Positions 30,366 to 39,013 of a stretch of 64,000 nucleotides of DNA are shown one piece after another (positions within the stretch are counted from its first letter, which is position 1; each line of letters opens with the position of its first letter). The DNA comes from Corynebacterium lizhenjunii (GTDB lineage Bacteria > Actinomycetota > Actinomycetes > Mycobacteriales > Mycobacteriaceae): the NCBI RefSeq assembly GCF_011038655.2, contig NZ_CP064954.1, positions 2,170,001 through 2,234,000 of the forward strand. Direction: 5' to 3'. Below the pieces are notes generated by a model. That model saw only the letters and a list, made by a program, of their open reading frames with translations. It searched no databases and was not told the origin of the DNA. A program made the position numbers and the translations under genes.

Positions 30366-31478
30366 TTAAGCGATGGCGTCTACTGCGTCGCGCAGGCGCT
30401 GCAGGTGAGTGCCGGTGACGGGAATGAAACCGGCCTGCTCCAGCTGCGCGCCCTGGTTGTCCAAGGCGGTGCTAAAGAACGCCTTGACCAGGTCAGATTG
30501 GCTTTGGTCGTAGCCAGCTGAGCAGACGATGTTGTAGGTGGTCAGAATCAGCGGGTACGCCCCTTCCCCACGGGAGGCAAACAGGGCCTCGGTGTCTACC
30601 ACCATGTTGTGCGGGGAGTCGGTGTCCTTGAAGGCGAGGGAGTCCAGGGCGGCTTCGACGGTCTGGTTGTTTAGTTCAACCCGGCCGGAGCCGAAGTCGA
30701 CGGTGGCCACGCGGATATTCTCGCGCCCCTGGGCAAACCCGGCCTCCACGTAGGTGATGGCACCGTCGATCTTCTCTACTTGGTCAGCCACGCCGGCAGA
30801 ACCGTTTGCACCTTCGCCCACGGTGTCAGGAAATTGCTTGCCTTCGCTGTTCCAGGCGCCTGTGGAGGCGGCGAGGAACTTCTGGAAGTTGTCGGAGGTT
30901 CCGGACTCGTCGGAGCGGAAGATGATGGTGATGTCCTTGTCCGGCAGCGCCACCCCGGGGTTGTCGGCGCCGATAGCCGGGTCATTCCAGGTGGTGACCT
31001 CTCCGCTGAAGATGCGTGCCAGGTTCTGGGTGGACAAGTTGATGGTCTCTTCCACGCCATCCAGGTGGTAGGCAATGGCCACCGGGCCGATGGTCGACGG
31101 CAGGTGCCAAGCCGGGTTGCCCTCACAACGCACGGCAGCTTGGTCTACTTGTTCGTCCTTGAGGGCGGAGTCGGAGCCGGCGAAAGTGGCGGTGCCGTTG
31201 ATGAAGGCCTCAATGCCCGCCCCCGAGCCGGAGGCGTTGTAGGACAGGTCCGCCTTCGGGTAGGCCTCGATGAAGGCCTTTTGGAACACCGACATCGCAT
31301 TTTGCTGGGAGGATGCACCCTCGCCCACCAGTTGGCCGGTGATGTTATCAGCGTCAGCGGCGGTGGTGGCTGGGTCACTGGATTCGGTGCATGCCACCAG
31401 GGCAAGGGGGGTCAGCGCCACGGCGGCACAGGTCAGAAGACGGGGAATGACAGTCTTGGAGTAGCTCACACAGCTCAC
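30366..31478 (-). CDS. pstS: periplasmic-type phosphate-binding lipoprotein PstS
   Basis: PstS captures inorganic phosphate outside the membrane and hands it to PstCA. The 370-aa protein has a lipoprotein signal ending LALVAC. Typical family motifs include GEGASSQQNAM, YNASGSGAGIEAFINGTATFAGSDS and RSDESGTSDNF. The start is GTG at 31478, with a second GTG three codons later also possible. A PHO-box-like repeat and a -10 (TATGGG) lie upstream, so it heads the phosphate-starvation operon. Confidence 0.95.
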   Translation of the reverse strand: MSCVSYSKTVIPRLLTCAAVALTPLALVACTESSDPATTAADADNITGQLVGEGASSQQNAMSVFQKAFIEAYPKADLSYNASGSGAGIEAFINGTATFAGSDSALKDEQVDQAAVRCEGNPAWHLPSTIGPVAIAYHLDGVEETINLSTQNLARIFSGEVTTWNDPAIGADNPGVALPDKDITIIFRSDESGTSDNFQKFLAASTGAWNSEGKQFPDTVGEGANGSAGVADQVEKIDGAITYVEAGFAQGRENIRVATVDFGSGRVELNNQTVEAALDSLAFKDTDSPHNMVVDTEALFASRGEGAYPLILTTYNIVCSAGYDQSQSDLVKAFFSTALDNQGAQLEQAGFIPVTGTHLQRLRDAVDAIA

Positions 31479-31498
31479 CGTATCCGCCCAGGGTTAAG

Positions 31499-31532
31499 CC
31501 CATAGGGGCACTTTGGTGAACTCTTGGTGAAC
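31499..31532 (-). promoter_or_regulatory. PHO-box-like repeat and -10 of pstSCAB
   Basis: The minus strand shows GTTCACCAAGAGTTCACC (31532-31515), two GTTCACC units 11 bases apart. This matches the 11-nt direct-repeat units of actinobacterial PHO boxes. It overlaps the expected -35 of a promoter whose -10 is TATGGG (31504-31499). The regulator is expected to be a PhoP/PhoR-type response regulator encoded elsewhere. Confidence 0.6.
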
Positions 31533-31564
31533 TTTGCTCCAGATGGTGTTCTAGTCTGCCAGGC

Positions 31565-32599
31565 CTAGTCTGCCGATGCCCCCTCATCCGCAAACGTCGT
31601 ATGGCGTTGCGCTACCCCAAAGCCCAGCTTTTCATAAGCGCGCACCGCAGGTGCGTTGTCGGCTTCCACATAGAGGATGACCCGGCGCGCCCCCTTGGCT
31701 AACAGGGCCGCCAACCCAGCTCGCAGCAGGGGTGCGCCCAGACCCCGGCCGCGGGCGTCGTTGGCCAGTCCGACCACATAGACCTCGCCGAAGTCGCCGC
31801 CAGTGTCGCCGCCACTGCTGTCATCCTGGCCGTCGCCGCCAGTTTCCTGCGCATGCCACTTGAGCCAGTGGAACCCAGCAAGGCGGGGTTTGTCGGCCTC
31901 CGCGGCGGTGTCCCACAGCAGCAGCACCAGTGCAGGGTCAAACCACTGTGCCTCCATACCGCGGCGGAGCCTGCCGATGTCCCATCCCCCTTGCTCTGGG
32001 TGCCACTCAAAGGCCTCATTATTAACGCGTACCCACTCGGACTCGACATACTCACGTCCCCACCGCGCCACGGCCTCCGGGTAGGACAGCAGGCACACTC
32101 CTTCGGGTAGCGCGGCAGCCTCGGGCTGGGCAGCGGCTGGTTGCGCGGCGGCCTCTGGTTGGGCGGCGGCTGATTGCGCAGCGGCTTCCAGGTGGGGAGA
32201 GCGCACCTCCATGACCAGCAGCTCGCGCCGCTGCTGCATACCGTGGGCCTGCGCTAGCGCCTGTGCCGACAGGAGGTTTCCGTGGGCCCACACCTGTAGC
32301 GGGCCCAACTCGGCGCGGGCGGCTTCCAGCAAGGCGGTGGCCACCCCACGTCGGCGCCACTGCGGGTCCACGGCTAACTCGACTACCGGGCCATCGGCGG
32401 CCAAGATGCCCACCACCTGCGGCGCACCCGGGACGGTGGCGAGGAAGTGACGGTGGGCAAGGCGGGCATCGGCAAGCCCTAGAAGATACTGCTCGGAGAA
32501 GGCGGCGGTGGAATCGGCAGACTCGACGCGCTGGAGCAACTGCCGGACGGCGGGCACCTGGTCTTGAGCCAGGCTCGAACTTATGGACAAATTAGTCAT
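31565..32599 (-). CDS. mshD: mycothiol synthase (acetyl-CoA:Cys-GlcN-Ins acetyltransferase)
   Basis: MshD acetylates cysteinyl-glucosaminyl-inositol, the last step of mycothiol synthesis. It has two GNAT domains. The N-terminal acetyl-CoA loop is VDPQWRRRGVATALLE. The C-terminal catalytic domain has VVGLANDARGRGLGAPLLRAG and ILYVEADNAPAVRAYEKLGF. The EWHPEQGGWDIGRL block is typical of MshD. Between the domains lies an added AAAQPEA repeat (about residues 139-165). The extreme C-terminus, EGASAD, is encoded by a TGCCGATGCC copy at 31571 adjoining the stop. Another copy (32465) encodes LADARLAH. Confidence 0.93.
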   Translation of the reverse strand: MTNLSISSSLAQDQVPAVRQLLQRVESADSTAAFSEQYLLGLADARLAHRHFLATVPGAPQVVGILAADGPVVELAVDPQWRRRGVATALLEAARAELGPLQVWAHGNLLSAQALAQAHGMQQRRELLVMEVRSPHLEAAAQSAAAQPEAAAQPAAAQPEAAALPEGVCLLSYPEAVARWGREYVESEWVRVNNEAFEWHPEQGGWDIGRLRRGMEAQWFDPALVLLLWDTAAEADKPRLAGFHWLKWHAQETGGDGQDDSSGGDTGGDFGEVYVVGLANDARGRGLGAPLLRAGLAALLAKGARRVILYVEADNAPAVRAYEKLGFGVAQRHTTFADEGASAD

Positions 32600-32653
32600 G
32601 GCGCCCCAGCCTAGCGGGAGTGCGCGGGGCGTGCATGGGGTAAGAATATAAGG

Positions 32654-33421
32654 ATGAAGGGACGCAAAATAGTGTCAGCGGGCCTAGCCGTGGTGCTGCT
32701 GGGGGCCGTGGTGGACCTGGGCACGGCCATGCATGCCGAACACGCCATCTCCACCCAAGTGCAGTCCACCGCCAACCTGGAAACCCCGCCGAGCGTCTAC
32801 GTGGGCGGCATGCCCTACCTGGCTGCGGCCGTGACCAAGGAGATTCCGCTGGTGGAAGTCCACTCTACTGACGTCGAAGTCCCCGTACTGGGTCTGGTCA
32901 ATGCCTCCACCACCTTGCGCGATGTCACCGTAGAGCCCCAGCAGGTCTTAAGTGGGCAGCTTGCGGGAGCGCAGGCCTCGACGCTGTCGCGTTCCATCAG
33001 CCTGGACGGGGTGGCGCTGGGCAGACTGCTGGACATGACGGACCTGGACATTGCCCACCCCAAGAACATCTCCCCTGGGGGCGGCACCTCTGCCGAAGCC
33101 ACCCTGACCGGTACCATTGCCGGTGATACTGAGCCCACCACCGTCGAAGTGGACCTGCGGCTGGTGGGCGAGCGCTTCTACATGCGACCTACCGACGCCC
33201 CCGATGAGCGCGCACGGGAAGCATTTTCGCTCTCCCTGGACACACGCAAATTGCCGCTTCCCGGCCAGGCCACCAAAGTTAGCCTGCGCGGCGGGACCAT
33301 TTCCTTTGAAGTCCAGCGGCGGGATATTCCGCTGCACCTGGGGTTACTCTCCCCGCTGGAAATCGACGGGGAGTTTGACAGCAATGGCAAACAGGCGGGG
33401 GCAGGGACAGCAGCGGGCTAG
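32654..33421 (+). CDS. LmeA-like phospholipid-binding protein (DUF2993)
   Basis: This 255-aa envelope protein has an N-terminal signal/anchor segment, IVSAGLAVVLLGAVVDLGTA, and a DUF2993 domain. DUF2993 landmarks are PPSVYVGGMPYLAAAVTKEIPLVEV and the C-terminal lipid-binding region LPLPGQATKVSLRGGTISFEV. Mycobacterial LmeA of this family binds phosphatidylinositol lipids and supports lipomannan synthesis. That role is inference here. It is divergent from mshD. The spacer after it contains a 17-bp direct repeat (33452-33468, 33502-33518) and a TGCCGATGCC copy. Confidence 0.82.
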   Translation: MKGRKIVSAGLAVVLLGAVVDLGTAMHAEHAISTQVQSTANLETPPSVYVGGMPYLAAAVTKEIPLVEVHSTDVEVPVLGLVNASTTLRDVTVEPQQVLSGQLAGAQASTLSRSISLDGVALGRLLDMTDLDIAHPKNISPGGGTSAEATLTGTIAGDTEPTTVEVDLRLVGERFYMRPTDAPDERAREAFSLSLDTRKLPLPGQATKVSLRGGTISFEVQRRDIPLHLGLLSPLEIDGEFDSNGKQAGAGTAAG

Positions 33422-33536
33422 GGGCAGACCGCGCGGCGCGGCGGCAGGGGCCTTTGGCACGGCGCGGCAGGGGCCTTAGCCGGGGCGGTGCTGGCGGGGA
33501 ACTTTGGCACGGCGCGGCGGCAGGGGCATCGGCAAG

Positions 33537-34484
33537 CTACGGGGCAAAGACCTCAATGGCTTGCGGGATGGAGCGCAACACCACGTGGTGCAGGCGGCCC
33601 TGGGACTCGCCATCGGCCTGGAAGCGGTGGTGGCCGGGGACGGAAAGTTCGACTAACTGGGCATCGTCAAACTGCACCACGCGCGTGCGCGTGAAGTGGT
33701 GGGCGCCAAAGAGGTACATCAAGCCCGCCAGGCCGGCCGGCCCCTGCAAATCACTGACCCCAAACAGTCCCAGACCGTGGTCGAAGGAATTGCGGGGGTT
33801 GGTGACCATGGGCAACGGGCCCAGGAAAGACCACGGGTTAGTATTGGAGGCAAACAGCAGGGGGATGGCCTCGAGGGAGAAGGTGCGCGCGCCGTTATCA
33901 GCAAACACGTTAATCTGCGGCGGATTACGGCGCGCACGGTGCCACCCGCGCAGGGAAGCCCAAAAATAGCGCACCGGAGTCGCCGCCCTGCCCTGCTGGC
34001 GCGCCCGGTCCACCGCAGCGAGGATGTCCGCATCCAGACCAAAACCAGCATTGACGGCAAACCAGCGCTGGTTAAACGTACCCAGCCGAATGGAACGGCG
34101 CAGGTCATAGGCCATAGTGCCCGCCAGCGTCTGGGCCGCAAGCACCGGATCATGGTCAAAGCCCAGCGCACGGGCAAACACATTGGCGGAACCGGTAGGG
34201 ATCACGCCGAGCACCGGAAGCTCCTCCGCAGGCGGCTGCGTACCCGGAGTGCCCAGGAGGCCATTGACCACCTCGTTAACGGTGCCATCGCCACCCAAAA
34301 CCACCACCGCGGCGAAATCCTCCCGCCGCAAACCCCGCACCAGCTCCTCTGCGTGCCGAGCGCGATGTGTCAAGCGCACCAACAGCTGCAAGTCCGGGAC
34401 CTTGCGCAGCTGAGCCACCACGGCGCGCACCAAAGCGTCCGACTGGGAGGTGGAGTTGGGGTTAGCAATGAGCATCACGCGCAT
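33537..34484 (-). CDS. diacylglycerol kinase-family lipid kinase
   Basis: This 315-aa protein belongs to the DAGK/YegS/sphingosine kinase family. The ATP-binding motif is VVLGGDGTVNEVVNGLLG, followed by VLGVIPTGSANVFARALG and FAVNAGFGLDADI. It would phosphorylate a lipid diol such as diacylglycerol. The neighbouring LmeA-like gene is convergent. The shared intergenic end carries a TGCCGATGCC motif (33525) three bases before the stop region. Confidence 0.88.
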   Translation of the reverse strand: MRVMLIANPNSTSQSDALVRAVVAQLRKVPDLQLLVRLTHRARHAEELVRGLRREDFAAVVVLGGDGTVNEVVNGLLGTPGTQPPAEELPVLGVIPTGSANVFARALGFDHDPVLAAQTLAGTMAYDLRRSIRLGTFNQRWFAVNAGFGLDADILAAVDRARQQGRAATPVRYFWASLRGWHRARRNPPQINVFADNGARTFSLEAIPLLFASNTNPWSFLGPLPMVTNPRNSFDHGLGLFGVSDLQGPAGLAGLMYLFGAHHFTRTRVVQFDDAQLVELSVPGHHRFQADGESQGRLHHVVLRSIPQAIEVFAP

Positions 34485-34571
34485 GAGCTCCCAGCCTAGT
34501 AGGAAGCACGGGCTAGTGGGAAGAGCGGGCTAGTAGGAAGCGCGGCGAAATGGCAGGTAACCTAGATCCCC

Positions 34572-35222
34572 ATGACGCAGACTCACCCAGAAAACGATCC
34601 GAACACCCTCAACGGCAATGATGCCGTCAACCAGGCCGCCGAAGCCTGGAAGGACGCCGCGGAGCGCAACATCCCCGCCATCGAGGTCGCCGAAGTCCCC
34701 GTGCCTGCCGATACCGCCAACCTGCGCCAAGGCCCCTCCCTCCACGATGGCCTGTTGGCTCTGCTGCCGCTGGTGGGCGTGTGGCAAGGCGAAGGCCAGG
34801 CCCACGGCAGCGATGGCGAGCAGTACTCCTTTGGCCAGCAGCTAGTCATTGCCCACGACGGGGAAAACTACCTCACCTTTAGCTCCCGCACCTGGAAGAT
34901 TGATGCCGAAGGCCAACCGGTAGGCCCAGATGTGCGCGAAACCGGTTTCTGGCGTATCTCGCTCAAGGATGAAATTGAGATGACCTACACCTCGTCGAAC
35001 GGTGTGGTGGAAATCTTCTACGGCGAACCCTTCAATGAGCGCGCCTGGTCCCTGCAGTCCGCCTCCACCATGGTTACCGAAACCGGCCCAAAGACCTTGG
35101 GCCCCGGCAAGCGCATGTATGGGCTCATGCCGAATAACAACCTGGGGTGGGTAGACGAGCGCCACGTGGACGGCGAGATGCGCCCGTACATGTCCGCAGA
35201 GCTCTCCCGCGTGGCGGGCTAG
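34572..35222 (+). CDS. nitrobindin-like beta-barrel protein (axial His apparently missing)
   Basis: This 216-aa member of the nitrobindin/THAP4-like FABP family has the GVWQGEG motif at the barrel entrance, FSSRTWKID, and the C-terminal block LGWVDERHVDGEMRPYMSAELSRV. Nitrobindins bind ferric heme through a C-terminal His. In this sequence the equivalent position (MSAELSR) appears to lack it. As I recall, corynebacterial members are annotated as ferric nitrobindin-like for that reason. The first ~45 residues are a hydrophilic extension. Confidence 0.85.
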   Translation: MTQTHPENDPNTLNGNDAVNQAAEAWKDAAERNIPAIEVAEVPVPADTANLRQGPSLHDGLLALLPLVGVWQGEGQAHGSDGEQYSFGQQLVIAHDGENYLTFSSRTWKIDAEGQPVGPDVRETGFWRISLKDEIEMTYTSSNGVVEIFYGEPFNERAWSLQSASTMVTETGPKTLGPGKRMYGLMPNNNLGWVDERHVDGEMRPYMSAELSRVAG

Positions 35223-35231
35223 GCGGCGGGG

Positions 35232-36089
35232 CTAGGCCCACACTGCGGCGTTCATCATCTCCCGCAGCTGCGCCGCGTTATCCGGCTCCGGCAACACCGT
35301 GCCATTAAGGGCGGTGACCCGCACCGGCCCGCGGGTAGAAGACACCAACCATACGGAGTCCGCCCCCAACAAATAGTCCAGGTCCACGGCTTTGGCTTTG
35401 CAGCGCCACCCGGCGGCATCGGCAGCAGCAAAAATAGCCTGCTGGGTGGTGCCACGCATAACCCCTGGTGCCTGCGGCGTGCGCAACTTGGAACCTTTGG
35501 CGGTAATCACCGTGGAGCGCGAGCCTTCCAGCACCTGGCCGGCGGCATCGACATAGATGACGTCTTGCGCGCCGCGGGCCCGGGCGTAGCGCAGGGCCGC
35601 CATGGTCGCGGCATAATTAATGGTCTTGGCCGGAAACTCCTCCGGTAACTGCCAGGTGCGCTCCAGGGAGATGACTTCCACCCCGTGCGCGCGCTCGGCC
35701 AGCGTGGCGGCGTCGATGGCCTCCACAGTCACCCAGGCGGAGGCGATGCCGGTGCTGGCCCGCCCGCGGGTGTAGGTCCAGGTGCATTTGCCCTCGCCCT
35801 CGCCCCACTCCTCCACTGCGGCCAGGGTAGCCTCGCGCCATTTCTCCAGGTGCGGCTCCGGCAGCTCCATCGCGCTTGCCGATGCCCCAAACCTCTCCAG
35901 GTGGCGCTGCATATTAGCCACCCTCCCGCCGCGCACCAGGAATGTTTCAAAAATGCCGTCACCACGGGTAATTCCCAGGTCATCCGGGTATAGCAGTGGC
36001 AGCGCGTGGTTGTGGCGGCGAATAGACCCGCCATAGGGCTCGATCACGTAGGTAATCGGCGCGGCGGCGGGTTCGGTGCGGGGACTCAT
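35232..36089 (-). CDS. pabC: class IV aminotransferase, probable 4-amino-4-deoxychorismate lyase
   Basis: This PLP enzyme of the branched-chain/ADC-lyase fold (285 aa) has the PLP-lysine in PAKTINYAATMAALRYA. Other family motifs are LGITRGDGIFETFLV, GRASTGIASAWVT, VLEGSRSTVITAKG and TPQAPGVMRGTTQQAIF. The ADC-lyase role in p-aminobenzoate/folate synthesis is inferred from this class and from the usual pairing with the ygfZ gene. A D-amino-acid transaminase remains possible. The start may be leaderless, with a -10 CATAAT seven bases upstream. It is divergent from ygfZ across 30 bp. Confidence 0.8.
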   Translation of the reverse strand: MSPRTEPAAAPITYVIEPYGGSIRRHNHALPLLYPDDLGITRGDGIFETFLVRGGRVANMQRHLERFGASASAMELPEPHLEKWREATLAAVEEWGEGEGKCTWTYTRGRASTGIASAWVTVEAIDAATLAERAHGVEVISLERTWQLPEEFPAKTINYAATMAALRYARARGAQDVIYVDAAGQVLEGSRSTVITAKGSKLRTPQAPGVMRGTTQQAIFAAADAAGWRCKAKAVDLDYLLGADSVWLVSSTRGPVRVTALNGTVLPEPDNAAQLREMMNAAVWA

Positions 36090-36119
36090 ACTGGCAATTA
36101 TGCCTTACCATGGGCGGTT
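36090..36119 (-). promoter_or_regulatory. 30-bp pabC/ygfZ divergent promoter region
   Basis: On the minus strand CATAAT (36102-36097) is followed by 7 bases and then the pabC ATG at 36089, the geometry of a leaderless transcript. No comparable -10 is clear for ygfZ. Confidence 0.4.
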
Positions 36120-37187
36120 ATGAATTATGTTTCCCCGCTTCTTTCCCGCCCGGGGGCTACCCCACTGCAGCACCCCTCCCCCGTCGATGCCGCCGGAGTG
36201 GCCTGGCATTATGGCAGCCCACTGGTGGAGCAGCGCTGGGTAGAAACCGGCACGGTGGTGGTGGATCGCTCGCACCGGCGCGTGCTGCGCGTAGCCGGCC
36301 CGGACGCCGCGGAGTTCCTAAACAATCTGCTCAGCCAAAAGCTGGTGGGTGTTGCGCCCGGTTTCCACGCCGCTGCCCTGGATTTGGACATGCAGGGCCA
36401 CATCCTGCATGCCGCAGAGGTCACCTGCACCGCGCCCGATGAGTTCTACCTGGACCTGCCCGCCGCGCAGGCCGCGACCCTGGCTACCTTCCTGCAACGC
36501 ATGGTCTTTTGGTCCCAGGTCACCGTAGAAGAGACTGACCTGGCGGTGCTCAGCCTCCTGGGCGCTGGCCTACCCGAGCTTGCCGATTCCCCCGTCTACT
36601 CCCACCCCGTCCCCTGGCAGGGGTGCCCGCGCCACGACATAGCAGTACACCGGGGCCAGGTAGAGGGTGCGGTGGCATCGTTAGAAAAGCACGGTGTACG
36701 CCTAGCGGGACTGATGGCCTTTAGCGCAGAGCGGGTGCGCGCCCGCGAACCGGAGCTGGCCGCCGACCTTGACCACAAGGCGATTGCCCACGAGGTCCCA
36801 CACTGGATTGGCCGCGGGGGTCGCGCCGGGGCCGTGCACCTGGACAAGGGCTGCTACCGTGGGCAAGAAACTGTGGCGCGGGTGGAGAACTTGGGGCGTT
36901 CGCCGCGCCTGTTGGTCATGCTGTACCTAGACGGCTCCGCGCCCACCACCCCGGAGCCTGGCCAGGACATCACGCTGGGCGGGCGCCGGGTGGGCCGCAT
37001 GGGCACGGTGGTCGATGACTGCGACTACGGGCCCATTGCCCTGGGGTTGGTCAAGCGCTCTGCGCTAGCGGCCGGCACGCAGTTACAGTGCGGCGACGTG
37101 GCCCTTAGCGTGGATCCGGAGTACATTCCCACTGATGAAGGCCCCCAGGCGGGACGTGTCGCAGTCAACAATTTGCGCGGACGCTAG
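36120..37187 (+). CDS. ygfZ: folate-binding protein YgfZ/GcvT family
   Basis: This tetrahydrofolate-dependent protein supports repair or synthesis of Fe-S enzymes. It has the YgfZ signature KGCYRGQETVARV, with the conserved Cys. The N-terminal GcvT-like domain shows VVVDRSHRRVLRVAGPDAAEFLNNLLSQ. I start it at MNYVSPLLSRPG (36120, 355 aa). The upstream extension would overlap the divergent gene. A near-copy of the dispersed motif (TGCCGATTCC, 36580) encodes ELADSP. Confidence 0.9.
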   Translation: MNYVSPLLSRPGATPLQHPSPVDAAGVAWHYGSPLVEQRWVETGTVVVDRSHRRVLRVAGPDAAEFLNNLLSQKLVGVAPGFHAAALDLDMQGHILHAAEVTCTAPDEFYLDLPAAQAATLATFLQRMVFWSQVTVEETDLAVLSLLGAGLPELADSPVYSHPVPWQGCPRHDIAVHRGQVEGAVASLEKHGVRLAGLMAFSAERVRAREPELAADLDHKAIAHEVPHWIGRGGRAGAVHLDKGCYRGQETVARVENLGRSPRLLVMLYLDGSAPTTPEPGQDITLGGRRVGRMGTVVDDCDYGPIALGLVKRSALAAGTQLQCGDVALSVDPEYIPTDEGPQAGRVAVNNLRGR

Positions 37188-37304
37188 ATTTTGGCACGCC
37201 CTAAGGGGGTGGTGAGGAATTTTTTCCGTTCACAGGCTATTGTGTCTAGGAGGAAGATACTGTCAACGATTAACGCCTTCATACACCTCAAGGGGGTCAT
37301 GCAC

Positions 37305-37499
37305 ATGGGACGCGGACGCGCGAAGGCAAAGCAGACCAAAGTTGCCCGCCAGCTGAAGTACAACTCGCCTGAGATGGACCTGGACTCGCTCCAGCGGGAA
37401 TTGGCCTCGCAACAGCCAAGCAGCGACTGGGATGATGACGACGAGGTGGACTACGAAGACACCTACGCGCAGTACCTCGATGATGAGGATGACGACTAA
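37305..37499 (+). CDS. DUF3073 small basic/acidic protein
   Basis: This 64-aa actinobacterial protein of unknown function starts MGRGRAKAKQTKVARQLKY. A very acidic tail follows (WDDDDEVDYED, ending DDEDDD). The start at 37305 has AGGGGG eight bases upstream. The ATG two codons earlier is too close to that site. The opposite charge of its two ends suggests nucleic-acid or ribosome association, which is inference. Confidence 0.9.
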   Translation: MGRGRAKAKQTKVARQLKYNSPEMDLDSLQRELASQQPSSDWDDDDEVDYEDTYAQYLDDEDDD

Positions 37500-37511
37500 C
37501 TCCTTCCCTAC

Positions 37512-37542
37512 CCCGCCCGCAGCCCGGGCGGGGTTTCTTCCT
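37512..37542 (+). terminator. DUF3073 terminator
   Basis: CCCCGCCCG and CGGGCGGGG form a stem with a short loop, followed by TTTCTT. Confidence 0.8.
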
Positions 37543-37582
37543 GTGGGCTGAAAATTTTTCTGAGTTTTTGCCGGAAAACCCC

Positions 37583-37611
37583 TTGCGCGGGTGTCTGGGG
37601 CGGTTTAGACT
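37583..37611 (+). promoter_or_regulatory. leaderless promoter of the DUF222/HNH gene
   Basis: TTGCGC (37583-37588), a 17-bp spacer and TAGACT (37606-37611) place the transcription start at about the A of the ATG at 37619, seven bases after the -10. This supports 37619 over the upstream in-frame codon at 37568. Confidence 0.6.
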
Positions 37612-37618
37612 GTGCGGC

Positions 37619-39013
37619 ATGAAGCTCGGGGATTACTTAAAAGCACAGACCTGGGGTATCCGATTAGTGGCCCAATGCACCGGCATGACCGTGGAGGACT
37701 TCCAGGCCGCCGGTGCTGACCCCACCACGGCAACAGACTTAGCCACACTAGTACGCGTCTACTTCGGCCCTGTTCGCGCTGCCGATTCCCCCACCCAAGC
37801 CGCTGCGCGTGAGCACGCCGCTAACCAAGGCCACACGCTAGCCACACTCACCAACATCGAACGACTCGTACGCCCAATCACCAAAGACCACACCTGGCAA
37901 CTACGCGCCTTACTCTGCTCCCTGCCAGCAGCCGAGCACGAAGCAGCCGCCGCAGACTTCCGCGGGCCTTCCAAACAATCCAACCCCGAGCGCGGAGTAC
38001 GCATGACACGCCGGGCCAACGGCAACCACACCATGTCCATTACAGACACCCCACAAGCTGTAGCCGACATGTACGGAGTCCTCACCGCCCAAGCCCAAGC
38101 AGCAGCAGAGGCCCAAGCCGCAGCGGAAGCCCAGGCTGCCGCCGAAGCCCAAGCCGCAGCGGAAGCCCAGGTTGCCGCTGAAGCCCAGGCCCACGCCGCG
38201 CAAGAGTCCCTCCCCGGCCTGGACAACAACGCCGACCCCGGCCACAATGGCGCAGAACCCGACACCACTGGCGGCCAGGCCAACGCTGACCTTAACGGCA
38301 GCAACACCGCCGAGCAGAACGACGGCAGCAACACCGCCGACCACCATGACGGTGGCGATGGCGACAGTGGTCGGTTTGCGGGCAGGCCTTATCGGCCGAG
38401 TCCGGCAGACCTTGTTGATGCTGCCCACACCATCTTCTTCGGCACAGACGACAACGACGAATCTGTCCCGCATGCCGCAAGGCCCCAAGTGCGCACCAAC
38501 GTCATCATCCGCCTTGAAGACCTCGACACAATCATCCACGGCCACGGCGAAGAAATCACCGTAGAGCTAACCAACGGGGCACGCATGACCGGTGCCCAAC
38601 TTGTTGCCCGCAAACTAGCTGATATTGGACTTATCACCCTCGTCCACCCCTTTGCGGGCCCGGTAAATCTTTACACGGCTCGTTCTGCTTCTTACAAGCA
38701 ACGCCTTATGGCGTGGGCAGAACACCCCACCTGTGCCTGGCCCGGATGCAACAAACCTGCCGAAGAATCCCAGATCCACCACATCCGCCGCCACAAAGAC
38801 AACGGACAAACAGAACCGTCTAATTTGGTGCCACTGTGCAAGTACCACAACGGCACCAACGATGATGACCCCACCAAACCCACAGGCAGAGGCATCATCG
38901 ACCGCATCAACGGCCGCATTGTCTGGTTCCCACCCTGGGGTGGGCCACCGTGGTATATCCCCAGCCCCGCACACCCCGACCCACCACCACCGGACCCGCC
39001 GCAACGGGAATAA
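37619..39013 (+). CDS. DUF222 / HNH endonuclease protein (13E12 family)
   Basis: This 464-aa protein of the actinobacterial DUF222-HNH (13E12-type) family has an N-terminal helical DUF222-like region (residues about 1-140). A linker with five 18-bp-encoded AAAEAQ repeats follows (38093-38182), then a hydrophilic Asp/Asn-rich stretch. The C-terminal HNH nuclease (about residues 375-425) reads CAWPGCNKPAEESQIHHI, RHKDNGQTEPSNLVPLCKYH, with its zinc Cys pairs. Members are multicopy in actinobacteria and are suspected mobile or host-interaction genes. The function is not established. It stands alone, followed by 700 bp of repeat-rich DNA. Confidence 0.85.
   Translation: MKLGDYLKAQTWGIRLVAQCTGMTVEDFQAAGADPTTATDLATLVRVYFGPVRAADSPTQAAAREHAANQGHTLATLTNIERLVRPITKDHTWQLRALLCSLPAAEHEAAAADFRGPSKQSNPERGVRMTRRANGNHTMSITDTPQAVADMYGVLTAQAQAAAEAQAAAEAQAAAEAQAAAEAQVAAEAQAHAAQESLPGLDNNADPGHNGAEPDTTGGQANADLNGSNTAEQNDGSNTADHHDGGDGDSGRFAGRPYRPSPADLVDAAHTIFFGTDDNDESVPHAARPQVRTNVIIRLEDLDTIIHGHGEEITVELTNGARMTGAQLVARKLADIGLITLVHPFAGPVNLYTARSASYKQRLMAWAEHPTCAWPGCNKPAEESQIHHIRRHKDNGQTEPSNLVPLCKYHNGTNDDDPTKPTGRGIIDRINGRIVWFPPWGGPPWYIPSPAHPDPPPPDPPQRE
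38093..38182 (+). repeat. 18-bp tandem repeat in the DUF222/HNH gene
   Basis: Five in-frame units begin at 38093, 38111, 38129, 38147 and 38165. Each begins GCCCA(A/G) and encodes AQAAAE. They probably form a rigid Ala-rich helix. Confidence 0.9.
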
